Below are positions 35,986 through 45,114 of a stretch of 64,000 nt of DNA, in pieces (positions within the stretch are counted from its first letter, which is position 1; every line of letters begins with the position of its first letter). Source of the DNA: Prevotella sp. (lineage in GTDB: Bacteria > Bacteroidota > Bacteroidia > Bacteroidales > Bacteroidaceae); the NCBI GenBank assembly GCA_017458005.1, contig JAFTGH010000054.1:25571-89570 (forward strand), written 5' to 3'. The translations under genes and the position numbers were made by a program. The notes under the pieces were generated by a model. That model had not been told where the DNA came from. It was given only the letters and a program-made list of their open reading frames with translations, and searched no databases.

Positions 35986-37887
35986 ATGAAGAAAAATCTA
36001 TTGACTACTTTGTTTTTAGCAGTATCACTGTCAGCATTCGCTACTGACTATGACTTAAATGAGCCCTTCGGCTTCTGTACTGTATCCTCACGTACAGATG
36101 CTACAAGTAAATATAGCATCACAGGCGGTGGTTGCTACACCTATCCTGTCCCTGATGGATTTACAGGTAAAGTGATCACCCTAAAGTCTAATGGACAGGA
36201 CATGAAAAGCACCATCCAGAATGCCATCAAGAATTACGATGTCGTTATTCTCGATGGCACCGACGGGGACTTTATCGTGTCGGAAAGCATTGGTTTTGAA
36301 AGAGGTGGCAAGACTATTATTGGTATTAACAACGCTCGTTTATGCACTAAATGGTATGTAACCGATGAGATCAAGGCGGCACTTGACGAAGCCGGAGTTC
36401 CTAGCATGAGTACCAGTGGTGGAGGAGGTAAACTTCCCAATGGCACAAATGTGAGTGAAGAGGCAGAGTATAATACACGCAGAATCATCATCGAAATGAC
36501 TGGTGATAATAACGAGAGTTACCGCAAATCGGGTATTTTCTCCTTGAACAAGGAAAATGTTATTATTCGTAATATCACCTTCGTAGGACCTGGCTCTATC
36601 GACGTAGGAGGCTATGACCTTATCTCCGCAACGGGTGCCAAGCATTGTTGGATAGACCACTGTGTCTTTATGGATGGTATGGATGGCAATTTCGATATTA
36701 CGCAGAGTGCCGACTTCAACACTGTAAGTTGGTGTATCTTCCGCTATACAAGTCGTTCCTACATGCACCAGAACACCAATCTGATCGGTAGCAGCGACAG
36801 TGAGGCAAAAGGTTATCTGAACACCACGTTCGCCTTTAACTGGTGGTCTACTGGGTGTAAACAGCGTATGCCAATGGGACGCGTGGGCAAGATCCACATG
36901 CTAAACAACTACTATAGTTGTAGTGGTGCCAGCCTTTGCATGAACCCTCGCATAAACTCTGAGTTCCTTGTAGAAGGCAACAATTTCGCTACTGGTGTAA
37001 AGAATTATTATAGAAGTAATGATGCCACAGCGGTAACATGGGCTGACGATAATATCGTGAAAGAAGCCAGTACACAACCTTCCTCCTTTGGAACAACGGT
37101 CACCGTTCCCTATACTTACACCGTGGCTCCCGCTACCGACGTACCCGATGCGGTACAGAATGGTGCTGGCGCTACCCTTCCCTATGGTGAGAATAGTGGC
37201 AGCGAAGAGACGACAGGTAAGACTGGGAGTATATTATGGGCAATGTCATCAAATACCGATGCTGAGGTAAGCAGTGCTATCAACGATTTTATAACCTCAA
37301 CGACCATGACTTTGGGTAGTGAACTTGAACTGGATGGCACACAAAATATATCTGGAGTTGGAACAGAAACCAAGATTAAACAGAAGAATGTAAATGCGAC
37401 ATCCGCCACTAACGACAATGCCATTACTTTCACACTGACAACAAAAAGCGGTTTTAAATTCAAAGCCACAGAACTTTCCTTTTATGCTACTCGCATGGGA
37501 ACAGACAGAGGGAAACTAGATGTTAAATGGGTAGACGGAAATGGAGAACTGCCGCTTGCCAATGGGGTTACTCCTGCCAGGAACAACGCCTCAACACCAT
37601 ACACCACATATACCTATAATGTGGAAAACGAATCCAAAGCGACAGAAGGCACCTGCTCTTTAGTCATCAACATCTACGAATTAAGTTTCAATAACGGAGA
37701 CGACAATTTTAAAGATATAGGCTTTGCCAATATCCTTATCAAAGGCTCCATTACTGATGCTACTGGCATCACCACCCCTGTCGTCGTTAAAGGTGATGGT
37801 AACATCTACAACCTTAGAGGTCAACGAGTCACCGAGAGTTACAAAGGTATTGTCATTAAAAACGGAAAGAAAATGATTCAAAAATAA
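35986..37887 (+). CDS. PL1-family pectate lyase
   Basis: 633 aa with a signal peptide (LSAFA-TDYD). Residues ~60-370 are a PL1 beta-helix: RNITFVGPGSIDVGGYD, WIDHCVFMDGMDGNFDI (calcium-binding Asp cluster), and NWWSTGCKQRMPMGRVGKIH (catalytic Arg region). A beta-sandwich-like domain follows (~405-600). The end, YNLRGQRV...GIVIKNGKKMI, resembles the type A sorting tail of Type IX secretion cargo. It cleaves polygalacturonate by beta-elimination. Confidence 0.92.
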   Translation: MKKNLLTTLFLAVSLSAFATDYDLNEPFGFCTVSSRTDATSKYSITGGGCYTYPVPDGFTGKVITLKSNGQDMKSTIQNAIKNYDVVILDGTDGDFIVSESIGFERGGKTIIGINNARLCTKWYVTDEIKAALDEAGVPSMSTSGGGGKLPNGTNVSEEAEYNTRRIIIEMTGDNNESYRKSGIFSLNKENVIIRNITFVGPGSIDVGGYDLISATGAKHCWIDHCVFMDGMDGNFDITQSADFNTVSWCIFRYTSRSYMHQNTNLIGSSDSEAKGYLNTTFAFNWWSTGCKQRMPMGRVGKIHMLNNYYSCSGASLCMNPRINSEFLVEGNNFATGVKNYYRSNDATAVTWADDNIVKEASTQPSSFGTTVTVPYTYTVAPATDVPDAVQNGAGATLPYGENSGSEETTGKTGSILWAMSSNTDAEVSSAINDFITSTTMTLGSELELDGTQNISGVGTETKIKQKNVNATSATNDNAITFTLTTKSGFKFKATELSFYATRMGTDRGKLDVKWVDGNGELPLANGVTPARNNASTPYTTYTYNVENESKATEGTCSLVINIYELSFNNGDDNFKDIGFANILIKGSITDATGITTPVVVKGDGNIYNLRGQRVTESYKGIVIKNGKKMIQK

Positions 37888-37890
37888 GGA

Positions 37891-37916
37891 AAGAGGCTCG
37901 CAGGAGCCTCTTTTTT
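37891..37916 (+). terminator. Terminator after the PL1 gene
   Basis: Stem AAGAGGCTC (37891-37899) with GAGCCTCTT (37904-37912), GCAG loop, T-run. Confidence 0.9.
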
Positions 37917-37926
37917 ATGAATTCTC

Positions 37927-37957
37927 TTGGCTTTTTACTCGCTTCTTCGTACCTTTG
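37927..37957 (+). promoter_or_regulatory. Promoter of the RAYT-like gene
   Basis: TTG at 37927-37929, 20 bases, TACCTTTG at 37950-37957. The ATG at 37965 is only 8 bases after the -7 box, so the transcript may be almost leaderless. Confidence 0.55.
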
Positions 37958-37964
37958 CAAGGTT

Positions 37965-39029
37965 ATGGAGTGGGAGCAATATCAGAAGCACAAACCCTTT
38001 GCTGGAGAGAAGAAGCCATCCATGCTAAGGCGGCGCATAGGTCATGACTATAGCGCAAGATGCATCTATCTCATTACCATAACCGTTGAGGGGCGACACC
38101 AACTATTGGGCAGACTCGTTGGAGACGCTGATGCCCCTATAGACAGCGATGATGCACCAAGGGTAGAACTGACACCATTAGGCGAGAAAGTCAAAGAAAG
38201 ATGGATGGCAACAGAGCAGTTATACCCACAAATTAAGGTAATAGGACTTCAGATAATGCCAGATCATCTGCATGGCATCCTCTTTGTAAAAGAACAACTG
38301 GACTGCCATCTAGGACAGGTAATCAAAGGCTTTAAGACGGGCTGTAACAAGGCGTACAGGGAAATGGGGCTTGCCGTCCCCTCTGCTATCGTCCCCTCTG
38401 CTGCGACCGGGTCGCAGCAAAGAAAACAAGAAAAGCGCGACAGAAGCCTTGATGACAGGGAACACGGGCAGTTATGGGCACTGGGGTTCAACGACCATAT
38501 CCTCTCTGGGAGGGGAGAACTGGCAAACTGGAAACGGTACTTACAGGACAACCCACGCAGACTTGCTATCAAAAAGGCTTATCCAGATTACTTCCGTGTC
38601 CGCTTCGACCTACAGGTTGCCCTTCACACTTACGCTGCTATTGGTAATCGTTTCTTATTGCAATACCCACATAAAATTCAAGTACAACTAAGTAGGAGCC
38701 TTAGTGAAGGGCAAATCAAAGAGAAGGTGGAAGGCTATCTTGCCTTGGCTAGGGAGGGAGCAATCCTCGTTTCTCCCGCTATCTCGAAAGGCGAACAGGC
38801 TGTGATGCGGGCTGTAATGAATGCGCATCTCCCCCTTATCTTCCTCACGCCATGGGGATTCAACGCCTTCTCAAAACCAGGACATCAGTATTATGAGGCA
38901 TGTGCGGAAGGGAAGTTGCTACTTCTTGCACCGTGGCCTCACCAGAACGAGCGTATCGCCCTTACCCGTCAGATGTGCCTTGATCTGAATAGCATGACAA
39001 AAGAGATATGTGAGTGGAAACAGAAATAA
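37965..39029 (+). CDS. RAYT-like Y1 (HUH) transposase with C-terminal SLOG/DprA-like domain
   Basis: 354 aa from ATG at 37965. Residues ~25-210 are a REP-associated tyrosine transposase domain: CIYLITITVEGR, the HUH motif MPDHLHG (His101, His103) and the catalytic-type YLQDNPRRL (Tyr192). Residues ~235-345 form an extra Rossmann-like domain (GAILVSPAISKGE, LPLIFLTPWG, ALTRQMCLDLNSM), which I read as similar to the DprA/SLOG fold; that assignment is inference. Such proteins act on single-stranded DNA at REP hairpins. It interrupts the pectin locus, has its own promoter, and a palindromic repeat array lies about 1.6 kb downstream. Confidence 0.75.
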   Translation: MEWEQYQKHKPFAGEKKPSMLRRRIGHDYSARCIYLITITVEGRHQLLGRLVGDADAPIDSDDAPRVELTPLGEKVKERWMATEQLYPQIKVIGLQIMPDHLHGILFVKEQLDCHLGQVIKGFKTGCNKAYREMGLAVPSAIVPSAATGSQQRKQEKRDRSLDDREHGQLWALGFNDHILSGRGELANWKRYLQDNPRRLAIKKAYPDYFRVRFDLQVALHTYAAIGNRFLLQYPHKIQVQLSRSLSEGQIKEKVEGYLALAREGAILVSPAISKGEQAVMRAVMNAHLPLIFLTPWGFNAFSKPGHQYYEACAEGKLLLLAPWPHQNERIALTRQMCLDLNSMTKEICEWKQK

Positions 39030-39042
39030 AAAACCAATTTTT

Positions 39043-39072
39043 TTGTTTCTTTCAGAATAATGATTACCTTTG
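39043..39072 (+). promoter_or_regulatory. Promoter of the PL9 gene
   Basis: TTTG at 39043-39046, 18 bases, TACCTTTG at 39065-39072; start at 39094. Confidence 0.6.
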
Positions 39073-39093
39073 CAGCAACTAAAACAAATAAAG

Positions 39094-40548
39094 ATGATGA
39101 GAAAATTAATAGGAATCACGGCATTGCTCTTGCTGCCTTGCTTCGCTATGGCTACAGAGTATTATGTGTCACCCACAGGCTCAGGCTCCAACTACACACT
39201 CGCCTCACCTGGTAAACTGACGGCGACGGTGATTGGAAAGTTGACGGCAGATGACGTGCTCTACCTCCGTGGAGGACAGTATGACTTGAACAACAATCTG
39301 AGTATCACCCGTAATGGTACGGCAGACAAGATGATAACCATCTGTCCCTATCAGGACGAGAAGCCTATCCTTGACTTCAGGACAGAGAACAACAAGACAA
39401 ATGGCGTGACTGTGAAGGGCAACTACCTGCACATCAAAGGCATCACTATCCGCTATGCTGGCTATAAGGGCATTTGGCTGGAAGAGGCAAAGTATTGTAT
39501 CCTGGAGCAGTTGGACGTATATGGCTGCTGCAATGCAGGTATCCAACTGCGCAGTGGAGGCTATAACACCGTGGTAAACTGCGATGCTCACGACAACTTC
39601 GACTATCAGGACAATGGTGGGAATGCCGACGGTTTTGCCGACAAGCAGGGCGAAGCCTGTCCTGGTAATGTGTATATCGGATGCCGCTCATGGAACAATT
39701 CCGATGACGGATGGGACTCTTTCCAGCGTGTGACCGATGGTACTCCGACGGTCTATATCAATTGTATCACCTACAATAACGGTCCTGAGTTCTATGATCT
39801 GACAGCCCATCCTCGTGTATTAGGCAAGGATGCCAGCCTGAGTTGTTTCTCCGGCAAAGACCTAAGCCATTTTCCCAATGGTGGCAACCCCAACGGTTTT
39901 AAGTTGGGAGGACAGGGAACAAAGCATAATACGGAGTTGTATCGCTGCCTTGCCGTTGGGCATCGCAGTAAGGGTTTCGACCAGAACAACAACGCAGGCA
40001 ATATGAAGGTCATCAACTGTACGGCATACGATAACAATATCAACTATGGTTTTGGTAATGACTATGCCTATACGTTGACCGTATACAATAATGTCAGTCT
40101 GGCTCCCCGCTACAGTGATTGGAAGCGCAGCGACACAGGTACGACCGTCCAAGGACACAACACTTGGAATTCTGGCTACAGTGCTACAGAGGATGATTTT
40201 GAGGGATTCGACATCGAGAGCATTATCAATGCCCCTCGCCAAGCCGACGGATCGCTGGCAGAGACCACACAGTTCCATCTGAAGAGTACGGCAACGAACC
40301 TGATTGACAAAGGGCAGATCTATACGGACTTTGCAGGTGACAAGATTGCCGACTATGTATCCTATAAGGGTGAGGCTCCCGATTTGGGCTGCTATGAGTA
40401 TGACGACCCCTCTGGCATCAACGCCATCACTGTCAAAGGCTCTGACCTGAACCCCAACATGCCACGCTATAACATCAAGGGACAGCGGGTAGACGACACC
40501 TATAAAGGGCTTGTCATCCAAGGAGGAGTCAAATATATGCAGCGATAA
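39094..40548 (+). CDS. PL9-family pectate lyase
   Basis: 484 aa with a signal peptide (CFAMA-TEYYVS). The beta-helix carries the PL9 core: HIKGITIRYAGYKG, YDLTAHPRVLG and the calcium-site region DNGGNADGFADKQG, followed by GCRSWNNSDDGWDSF and NGFKLGGQG. Family enzymes cut polygalacturonic acid. The C-terminus (YNIKGQRVDDTYKGLVIQGG) is the same type of tail as in the PL1 and CE8 proteins. ATG at 39097 is an alternative start. Confidence 0.93.
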   Translation: MMRKLIGITALLLLPCFAMATEYYVSPTGSGSNYTLASPGKLTATVIGKLTADDVLYLRGGQYDLNNNLSITRNGTADKMITICPYQDEKPILDFRTENNKTNGVTVKGNYLHIKGITIRYAGYKGIWLEEAKYCILEQLDVYGCCNAGIQLRSGGYNTVVNCDAHDNFDYQDNGGNADGFADKQGEACPGNVYIGCRSWNNSDDGWDSFQRVTDGTPTVYINCITYNNGPEFYDLTAHPRVLGKDASLSCFSGKDLSHFPNGGNPNGFKLGGQGTKHNTELYRCLAVGHRSKGFDQNNNAGNMKVINCTAYDNNINYGFGNDYAYTLTVYNNVSLAPRYSDWKRSDTGTTVQGHNTWNSGYSATEDDFEGFDIESIINAPRQADGSLAETTQFHLKSTATNLIDKGQIYTDFAGDKIADYVSYKGEAPDLGCYEYDDPSGINAITVKGSDLNPNMPRYNIKGQRVDDTYKGLVIQGGVKYMQR

Positions 40549-40595
40549 CCCATTACTTTCGCGTCTTTTGAAAGTAGTTCCCAAATAGTTTTCTT

Positions 40596-40709
40596 GCCAG
40601 AAACTGACAGTTTCCTACGTGGAAACTGTCAGTTTCTTAGGCGGGAACTGGCAGTTTCTTGGGCGGAAACTGTTAGTTCCCACGCAGGAAACTATTAGGG
40701 AACTATCCG
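40596..40709. repeat. Tandem ~22-bp palindromic repeats
   Basis: Four full units and one partial unit lie head to tail at 22-base steps (from 40596, 40621, 40643, 40665, 40687). Each centres on a palindrome of the type GAAACTG-N-CAGTTTC. Sequence varies at the centre and in the linker. There is no ORF in the 330-bp gap (40549-40878) that holds them. Confidence 0.85.
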
Positions 40710-40734
40710 AGTCAGCGTAAAACGCCATCAGAAC

Positions 40735-40766
40735 GCCGTTAGACGTAAACGTTTACGGCTTTTTTG
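40735..40766 (+). terminator. Probable terminator of PL9 containing a palindromic operator-like word
   Basis: GCCGT (40735-40739) pairs with ACGGC (40755-40759) and a T-run follows. The loop includes ACGTAAACGTTTACG (40743-40757), itself a perfect palindrome at its core. The same word, nearly exact, precedes susC at 44998, so this site may have a regulatory role as well. Confidence 0.55.
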
Positions 40767-40811
40767 TTGTTTTTTAACCGCCCCACTTGCCCCCTTTTAA
40801 TAATAAATTAT

Positions 40812-40819
40812 TAACTTTG
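40812..40819 (+). promoter_or_regulatory. -7 box of the pectinesterase gene
   Basis: TAACTTTG, with a weak TTG 22 bases upstream (40787-40789). ATG at 40879 follows an A-rich leader. Confidence 0.5.
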
Positions 40820-40878
40820 CCAAATAAACTACTACGAAATATACATTATTAATATTAATAACTTAAAAACAAAAATTT

Positions 40879-43800
40879 ATGAAGTACAAACTTTTACGCT
40901 TATCGCTTCTTAGCGCATTCGCCGTACTATTCGGTGGAGCCGCATTAGGAGCATTGATGAGTACTGAAGCGGAAACCATTTTCTCGGCTACCGTGACAGC
41001 GACCAGTGATCAGAGTTTCAATAGTGGAACCACTGAAATCAACAGTGATCAAGCAACGATTGTTGGTGGTAAAATGTATGCCATTAGTGGGCAAACATCC
41101 GCAAAGAATCTGATTGCTAAACAAAGTAACAAGTATTATTTTTGCATAACCAACAACAACACTTACTTCAAAGTGGAGTTGGATAAGGCTCTTGCTGTTG
41201 GTGATGTAATCTCCGCAGCAGGTAGCGGAGGCGTGAAAAACGACTTGAATAAAGGTCTTTGGGTATCCACTACCGATGGCTATCCATCTGCTGCCCCTGA
41301 TTGTGTGGGTACAAATGCAACTGATGGTATACACGACGACCTTCTATCCTACACTGTAACAGAAGGATCTGAGTATGTTGGCAAGACTACTCTTTACATT
41401 TATCGTTCCGCTGGTGCTACCGAGTATTTCAATGATTTCAAAATCACTCGTGCTAGTGGCGAAGGTGATGGTGAGACCGCTGAGTTCCAAGACTTCGAGA
41501 TTAACCTCGTCAGTCTTGCTGCCGAGTTTGACACATCTACACTGCCAAGTGGAGTAGAGTTCTCTGGTACGTACAATAGTGACACTCACGGATACCGTGG
41601 TGCTACTGTGAAGGTTCCTGTTACTGGTCCAGTGAAGTTCACTATCGGAGGATGTCAGTATGCCAACCAGACATTCACAGTGAAGAACGAGGCTGGCGAG
41701 ACTCTAGCAACACTCGATCCGAAGACAGAGAAATGCTATCATCAGGACGGTTCCTCAATCACATATGAATACAAGGGTGAGGCTACCACGCTGACGTTCG
41801 CAACCATTCAATACCTCCCATATTTCAAGGCAGAGGCTATTCCTGAGGAACCCGCTGAGTTCCAAGACTTCGAGATTAACCTCGTCAGTCTTGCTGCCGA
41901 GTTTGACACATCTACACTGCCAAGTGGAGTAGAGTTCTCTGGTACTTACAATAGTGACACTCACGGATACCGTGGTGCTACTGTGAAGGTTCCTGTTACT
42001 GGTCCAGTGAAGTTCACTATTGGAGGATGTCAGTATGCCAACCAGACATTCACAGTGAAGAACGAGGCTGGCGAGACTCTAGCAACACTCGACCCAAAGA
42101 CTGAGAAATGCTATCATCAGGACGGTTCCTCAATCACATATGAATACAAGGGCGAGGCTACCACGTTGACTTTCGCAACCATTCAATATCTCCCCTATTT
42201 CAAGGCGGAGGCTATTAAAGAGGAGCCACACGATCCCGTGATACTGACTTGGGACTACAGCGAAAAGGACATTCCCACGGAGAGTCCCGCTGATGGACTA
42301 TACTTCGCCTCTTATGTCAACGATGCTGCGGGTACCAACAACGGTATGCATGGTGTAAAACTGAACTCCAGTGGATGGGCATACTTCGAGAAACCTGCTG
42401 TTGCTGGTAAACTGACGCTGACCTTCGGTAACAGAAAGAGTGCTGATGCCTACGAGGTGAATGTTAGCAAGGGTACCCTTAATGCAGACGGAAAGACCGC
42501 TACGAAGGGTGACCTCATTGGAACTGTTGCTGTGACGGAGAGTCCAGGTACTGGCAGCATCGAACTGCCTGCTGATGTAACAGGAGTCTATATCGACCGT
42601 AAGACCGGTGCCGAGGGTATCCTCCAGAAGATTGTCTTCAAGGAGACTGTTGCACGTACCTTCGTTGACTTCGAGATTCCTTATGCTACTTTGACAGCAG
42701 ACGGTTATACAGGTGCTGGGCTACCAACAGGCGTTTCCTTCAGTGGTTCATTCCACGACAAGCAGCACGGATATCAGAATGCTACAATGGTTGTTCCTGT
42801 TGACGGCACTGTGAAATTCACTATCAGCGGTTGCCAGTATGGCGGTTCTTTCCCTGTTAAGAATGCTGCAGGCGAGACACTTGCAACACTCGACCAGAAG
42901 TCTGCAGGCTGCTATGATGCAGGAGGCACTGTAACCTATTTCTATATTGGCAATGCCACTACACTGACCTTTGGTCCAATCCAGTATCTGTCTTACTTCA
43001 AGGCTGAGGCTACCGACGTACAGGAAGTAACCATTACTTACAAGGATCAGAATGGCAATGTACTTGGCAAGAAGACCGTCTTTGAAGGCGAGACTCTGGG
43101 AGAAGTTCCTTACACAGAGGCAGACCTTACCATCCCTGAGGGCGAGAAGTTCCGTGGTTGGGTATACACCAGCGGTGTCAAGGTGAAGGCTACTGACGTT
43201 GTGACAGGTAATGTCTCTGTCAATGCCAGTGTGACGCCTATTGAGACTGCTCCTGAGACTGGTTCGATGCAAACCTACGATCTGACGAAGGCCACATTCT
43301 ATCCAGAGGATCACGAGAACTTCAACGTAGAGGGTGGCTCATACTATAACAACCACGGTTTCACCTTCAACGCAGAAGGTTCCTTCCAGGTTGCTGTTAG
43401 CAGCAAGGCACAGATTGTACTCTCACTCTGCCAGTATGGTAATGGTACGACTATCACCGTGAAAGACCCAAGTGGCAACGTCATCCGTGAGGATGTTCCC
43501 GCCAAGGCTGACGCAGACGGTGGAACGACTGCCATCAACTACGAGGGTGAGGCTGGTATGCTGACCTTTACCTTCGCTGCTCAGTCTTATCTGCACAGCG
43601 TCAAGGTTTACAATGTCAGCGAGTTCATCGAGAAGGACGAGACTTCTGGCTACTACATCGTTCCTGCTGGCGATGCTGCCGGACTGGTACTTGCACTCAA
43701 CCAGGCTGCTTCTAATCCTAACTCCAAGATCTTCCTGCCTAACGGTACTTACGACTTCGGCGAGGCTGTCTTGACAGGTATCTCCGGAACAAATGTTTCC

Positions 43801-44925
43801 ATCATTGGTCAGGATGCCGACAAGACCATCATCGTCAACGCTCCTCCTGTATCTATGGAAGGTCTGGAGAAAGCCGACTTGTTCCTTAACACAAGTACGG
43901 GTCTCTACTTGCAGGATGTCACCCTGAAGAATGACCTCGACTACTACACCGCAGGTACAGGTCGTGCTGCCGTTCTGCACGATAAGGGTACACAGACAAT
44001 CTGCAAGAACGTGAAGATGCTGTCTTATCAGGACACCTACTATTCTCATAAGGTTGGTGGTGTTTACTACTTCGAAGGTGGTGAGGTTCATGGAACCGTT
44101 GACTACATGTGTGGTAATGGTAGAGTATACTTCAACGAGGTTAAGATTGTCAACGAGAAGCGCAGCAGTGCTACTATGTCGGCTAACTCTGAGTTGTATG
44201 TCTACAACAACTGTGTCGTTGAGAACAACGCCGATGCCTATAACTTCGGACGTGCATGGAGCGACAATCCCGTCTGTATCTGGCTGAACACCACACTTAA
44301 CGATCCTGACAAACTGGTAAGCACTCGCTGGAACCTCACAGGTATCAACTGTGACTACAGCATCGCAGGTGAGTACGGTACGAAGAATGCAAGCGGTACA
44401 GACATCACGCCTGAATCGAACACCGTAACATTCACGAAGGAGAACACGACACTGAACACTATCCTCACTGCCGACCAGGCTGCCACCTACACTATGGAGT
44501 ATACACTGGGTGAGTGGGCTGCCACTGCACTGGCAGAGACCAAGCAGGTAGAGGCTCCTTCTGACGCTAAGTTGGAGAATGGAACCATCTCATGGACTGC
44601 TGCCGCTGGTGCTACAGCATACGCAATCTTCAAGGATGGCGAGTTGCTCGGTATCGTTGACGCAAAGACCACCTCATTCGTTGTCGAAGACAATGAGGCT
44701 GCCGCTCGTCGTGCAGAGGGTGACGCTCCTGTCTACACCATCCGTGTCGCTAACGGAAGAGGTGGATTCGGTGAGGCTCGCATTATTTCTGATGCTACAG
44801 GCATCCAGAAGGTCAATGCGAACGAACTGAATGGTCAGGTTGTCTATGACCTGCAAGGTCGCCGTGTGGAGAACGCCAACCATGGTGTCTACATCGTGAA
44901 TGGGCGTAAGGTGATCATCAAGTAA
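40879..44925 (+). CDS. Large multidomain CE8 pectinesterase
   Basis: 1348 aa with a signal peptide. The order is: an N-terminal beta domain (~30-200), two almost identical 125-residue modules (~201-325 and ~326-450), a different beta domain (~455-590), a diverged module (~595-710), an InlB-repeat-like strand domain (~715-795), a further diverged module (~800-915), and a CE8 beta-helix (~920-1210). CE8 motifs are MLSYQDTYY (1047-1055, Asp1052) and GTVDYMCGNG (Asp1075). The end is Fn3-like with a YDLQGRRV...VYIVNGRKV sorting tail. It should remove methyl esters from pectin at the cell surface or outside; the modules are probably carbohydrate-binding. Confidence 0.88.
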   Translation: MKYKLLRLSLLSAFAVLFGGAALGALMSTEAETIFSATVTATSDQSFNSGTTEINSDQATIVGGKMYAISGQTSAKNLIAKQSNKYYFCITNNNTYFKVELDKALAVGDVISAAGSGGVKNDLNKGLWVSTTDGYPSAAPDCVGTNATDGIHDDLLSYTVTEGSEYVGKTTLYIYRSAGATEYFNDFKITRASGEGDGETAEFQDFEINLVSLAAEFDTSTLPSGVEFSGTYNSDTHGYRGATVKVPVTGPVKFTIGGCQYANQTFTVKNEAGETLATLDPKTEKCYHQDGSSITYEYKGEATTLTFATIQYLPYFKAEAIPEEPAEFQDFEINLVSLAAEFDTSTLPSGVEFSGTYNSDTHGYRGATVKVPVTGPVKFTIGGCQYANQTFTVKNEAGETLATLDPKTEKCYHQDGSSITYEYKGEATTLTFATIQYLPYFKAEAIKEEPHDPVILTWDYSEKDIPTESPADGLYFASYVNDAAGTNNGMHGVKLNSSGWAYFEKPAVAGKLTLTFGNRKSADAYEVNVSKGTLNADGKTATKGDLIGTVAVTESPGTGSIELPADVTGVYIDRKTGAEGILQKIVFKETVARTFVDFEIPYATLTADGYTGAGLPTGVSFSGSFHDKQHGYQNATMVVPVDGTVKFTISGCQYGGSFPVKNAAGETLATLDQKSAGCYDAGGTVTYFYIGNATTLTFGPIQYLSYFKAEATDVQEVTITYKDQNGNVLGKKTVFEGETLGEVPYTEADLTIPEGEKFRGWVYTSGVKVKATDVVTGNVSVNASVTPIETAPETGSMQTYDLTKATFYPEDHENFNVEGGSYYNNHGFTFNAEGSFQVAVSSKAQIVLSLCQYGNGTTITVKDPSGNVIREDVPAKADADGGTTAINYEGEAGMLTFTFAAQSYLHSVKVYNVSEFIEKDETSGYYIVPAGDAAGLVLALNQAASNPNSKIFLPNGTYDFGEAVLTGISGTNVSIIGQDADKTIIVNAPPVSMEGLEKADLFLNTSTGLYLQDVTLKNDLDYYTAGTGRAAVLHDKGTQTICKNVKMLSYQDTYYSHKVGGVYYFEGGEVHGTVDYMCGNGRVYFNEVKIVNEKRSSATMSANSELYVYNNCVVENNADAYNFGRAWSDNPVCIWLNTTLNDPDKLVSTRWNLTGINCDYSIAGEYGTKNASGTDITPESNTVTFTKENTTLNTILTADQAATYTMEYTLGEWAATALAETKQVEAPSDAKLENGTISWTAAAGATAYAIFKDGELLGIVDAKTTSFVVEDNEAAARRAEGDAPVYTIRVANGRGGFGEARIISDATGIQKVNANELNGQVVYDLQGRRVENANHGVYIVNGRKVIIK
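41479..42228. repeat. 375-bp near-identical tandem duplication in the pectinesterase gene
   Basis: Units 41479-41853 and 41854-42228 differ at only about a dozen or so bases, mostly synonymous and near the end, and encode identical protein over most of their length. This points to recent duplication or gene conversion of a binding-type module. Confidence 0.95.
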
Positions 44926-44948
44926 GTTACACCTTATTATATAAATAG

Positions 44949-44979
44949 CGGCGAGACTCGGGGGAGTCTCGCCGTTTTT
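44949..44979 (+). terminator. Terminator after the pectinesterase gene
   Basis: An 11-bp perfect stem (44949-44959 with 44964-44974), four-G loop, followed by TTTTT. Confidence 0.93.
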
Positions 44980-44997
44980 CATTACCTATTTTTAGGT

Positions 44998-45011
44998 ACG
45001 TAAACGTTTGC
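44998..45011. promoter_or_regulatory. Possible regulator site upstream of susC
   Basis: ACGTAAACGTTTGC is a near-palindrome about 20 bases before the -33 box. It shares ACGTAAACGTTT with 40743-40754 upstream of the pectinesterase gene. Placement upstream of -33 suits an activator. Confidence 0.45.
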
Positions 45012-45031
45012 AGGAAAAAAGAGGGATATTA

Positions 45032-45063
45032 TTTGGTTGGTTTGAAAAATTTTCTTAATTTTG
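45032..45063 (+). promoter_or_regulatory. susCD operon promoter
   Basis: TTTG at 45032-45035, exactly 20 bases, TAATTTTG at 45056-45063; ATG at 45115. Confidence 0.75.
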
Positions 45064-45114
45064 CAAACAGAATCATAAAAATATTTTTATTAATTTCTTA
45101 AAACTACTAATTTT

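Noticed and set aside
36340-36897. 185-codon minus-strand frame within the PL1 gene
   Set aside because: Antisense shadow of a well-supported pectate lyase.
43423-44091. 222-codon minus-strand frame within the pectinesterase gene
   Set aside because: Antisense to the CE8 catalytic domain, with no promoter or family features.
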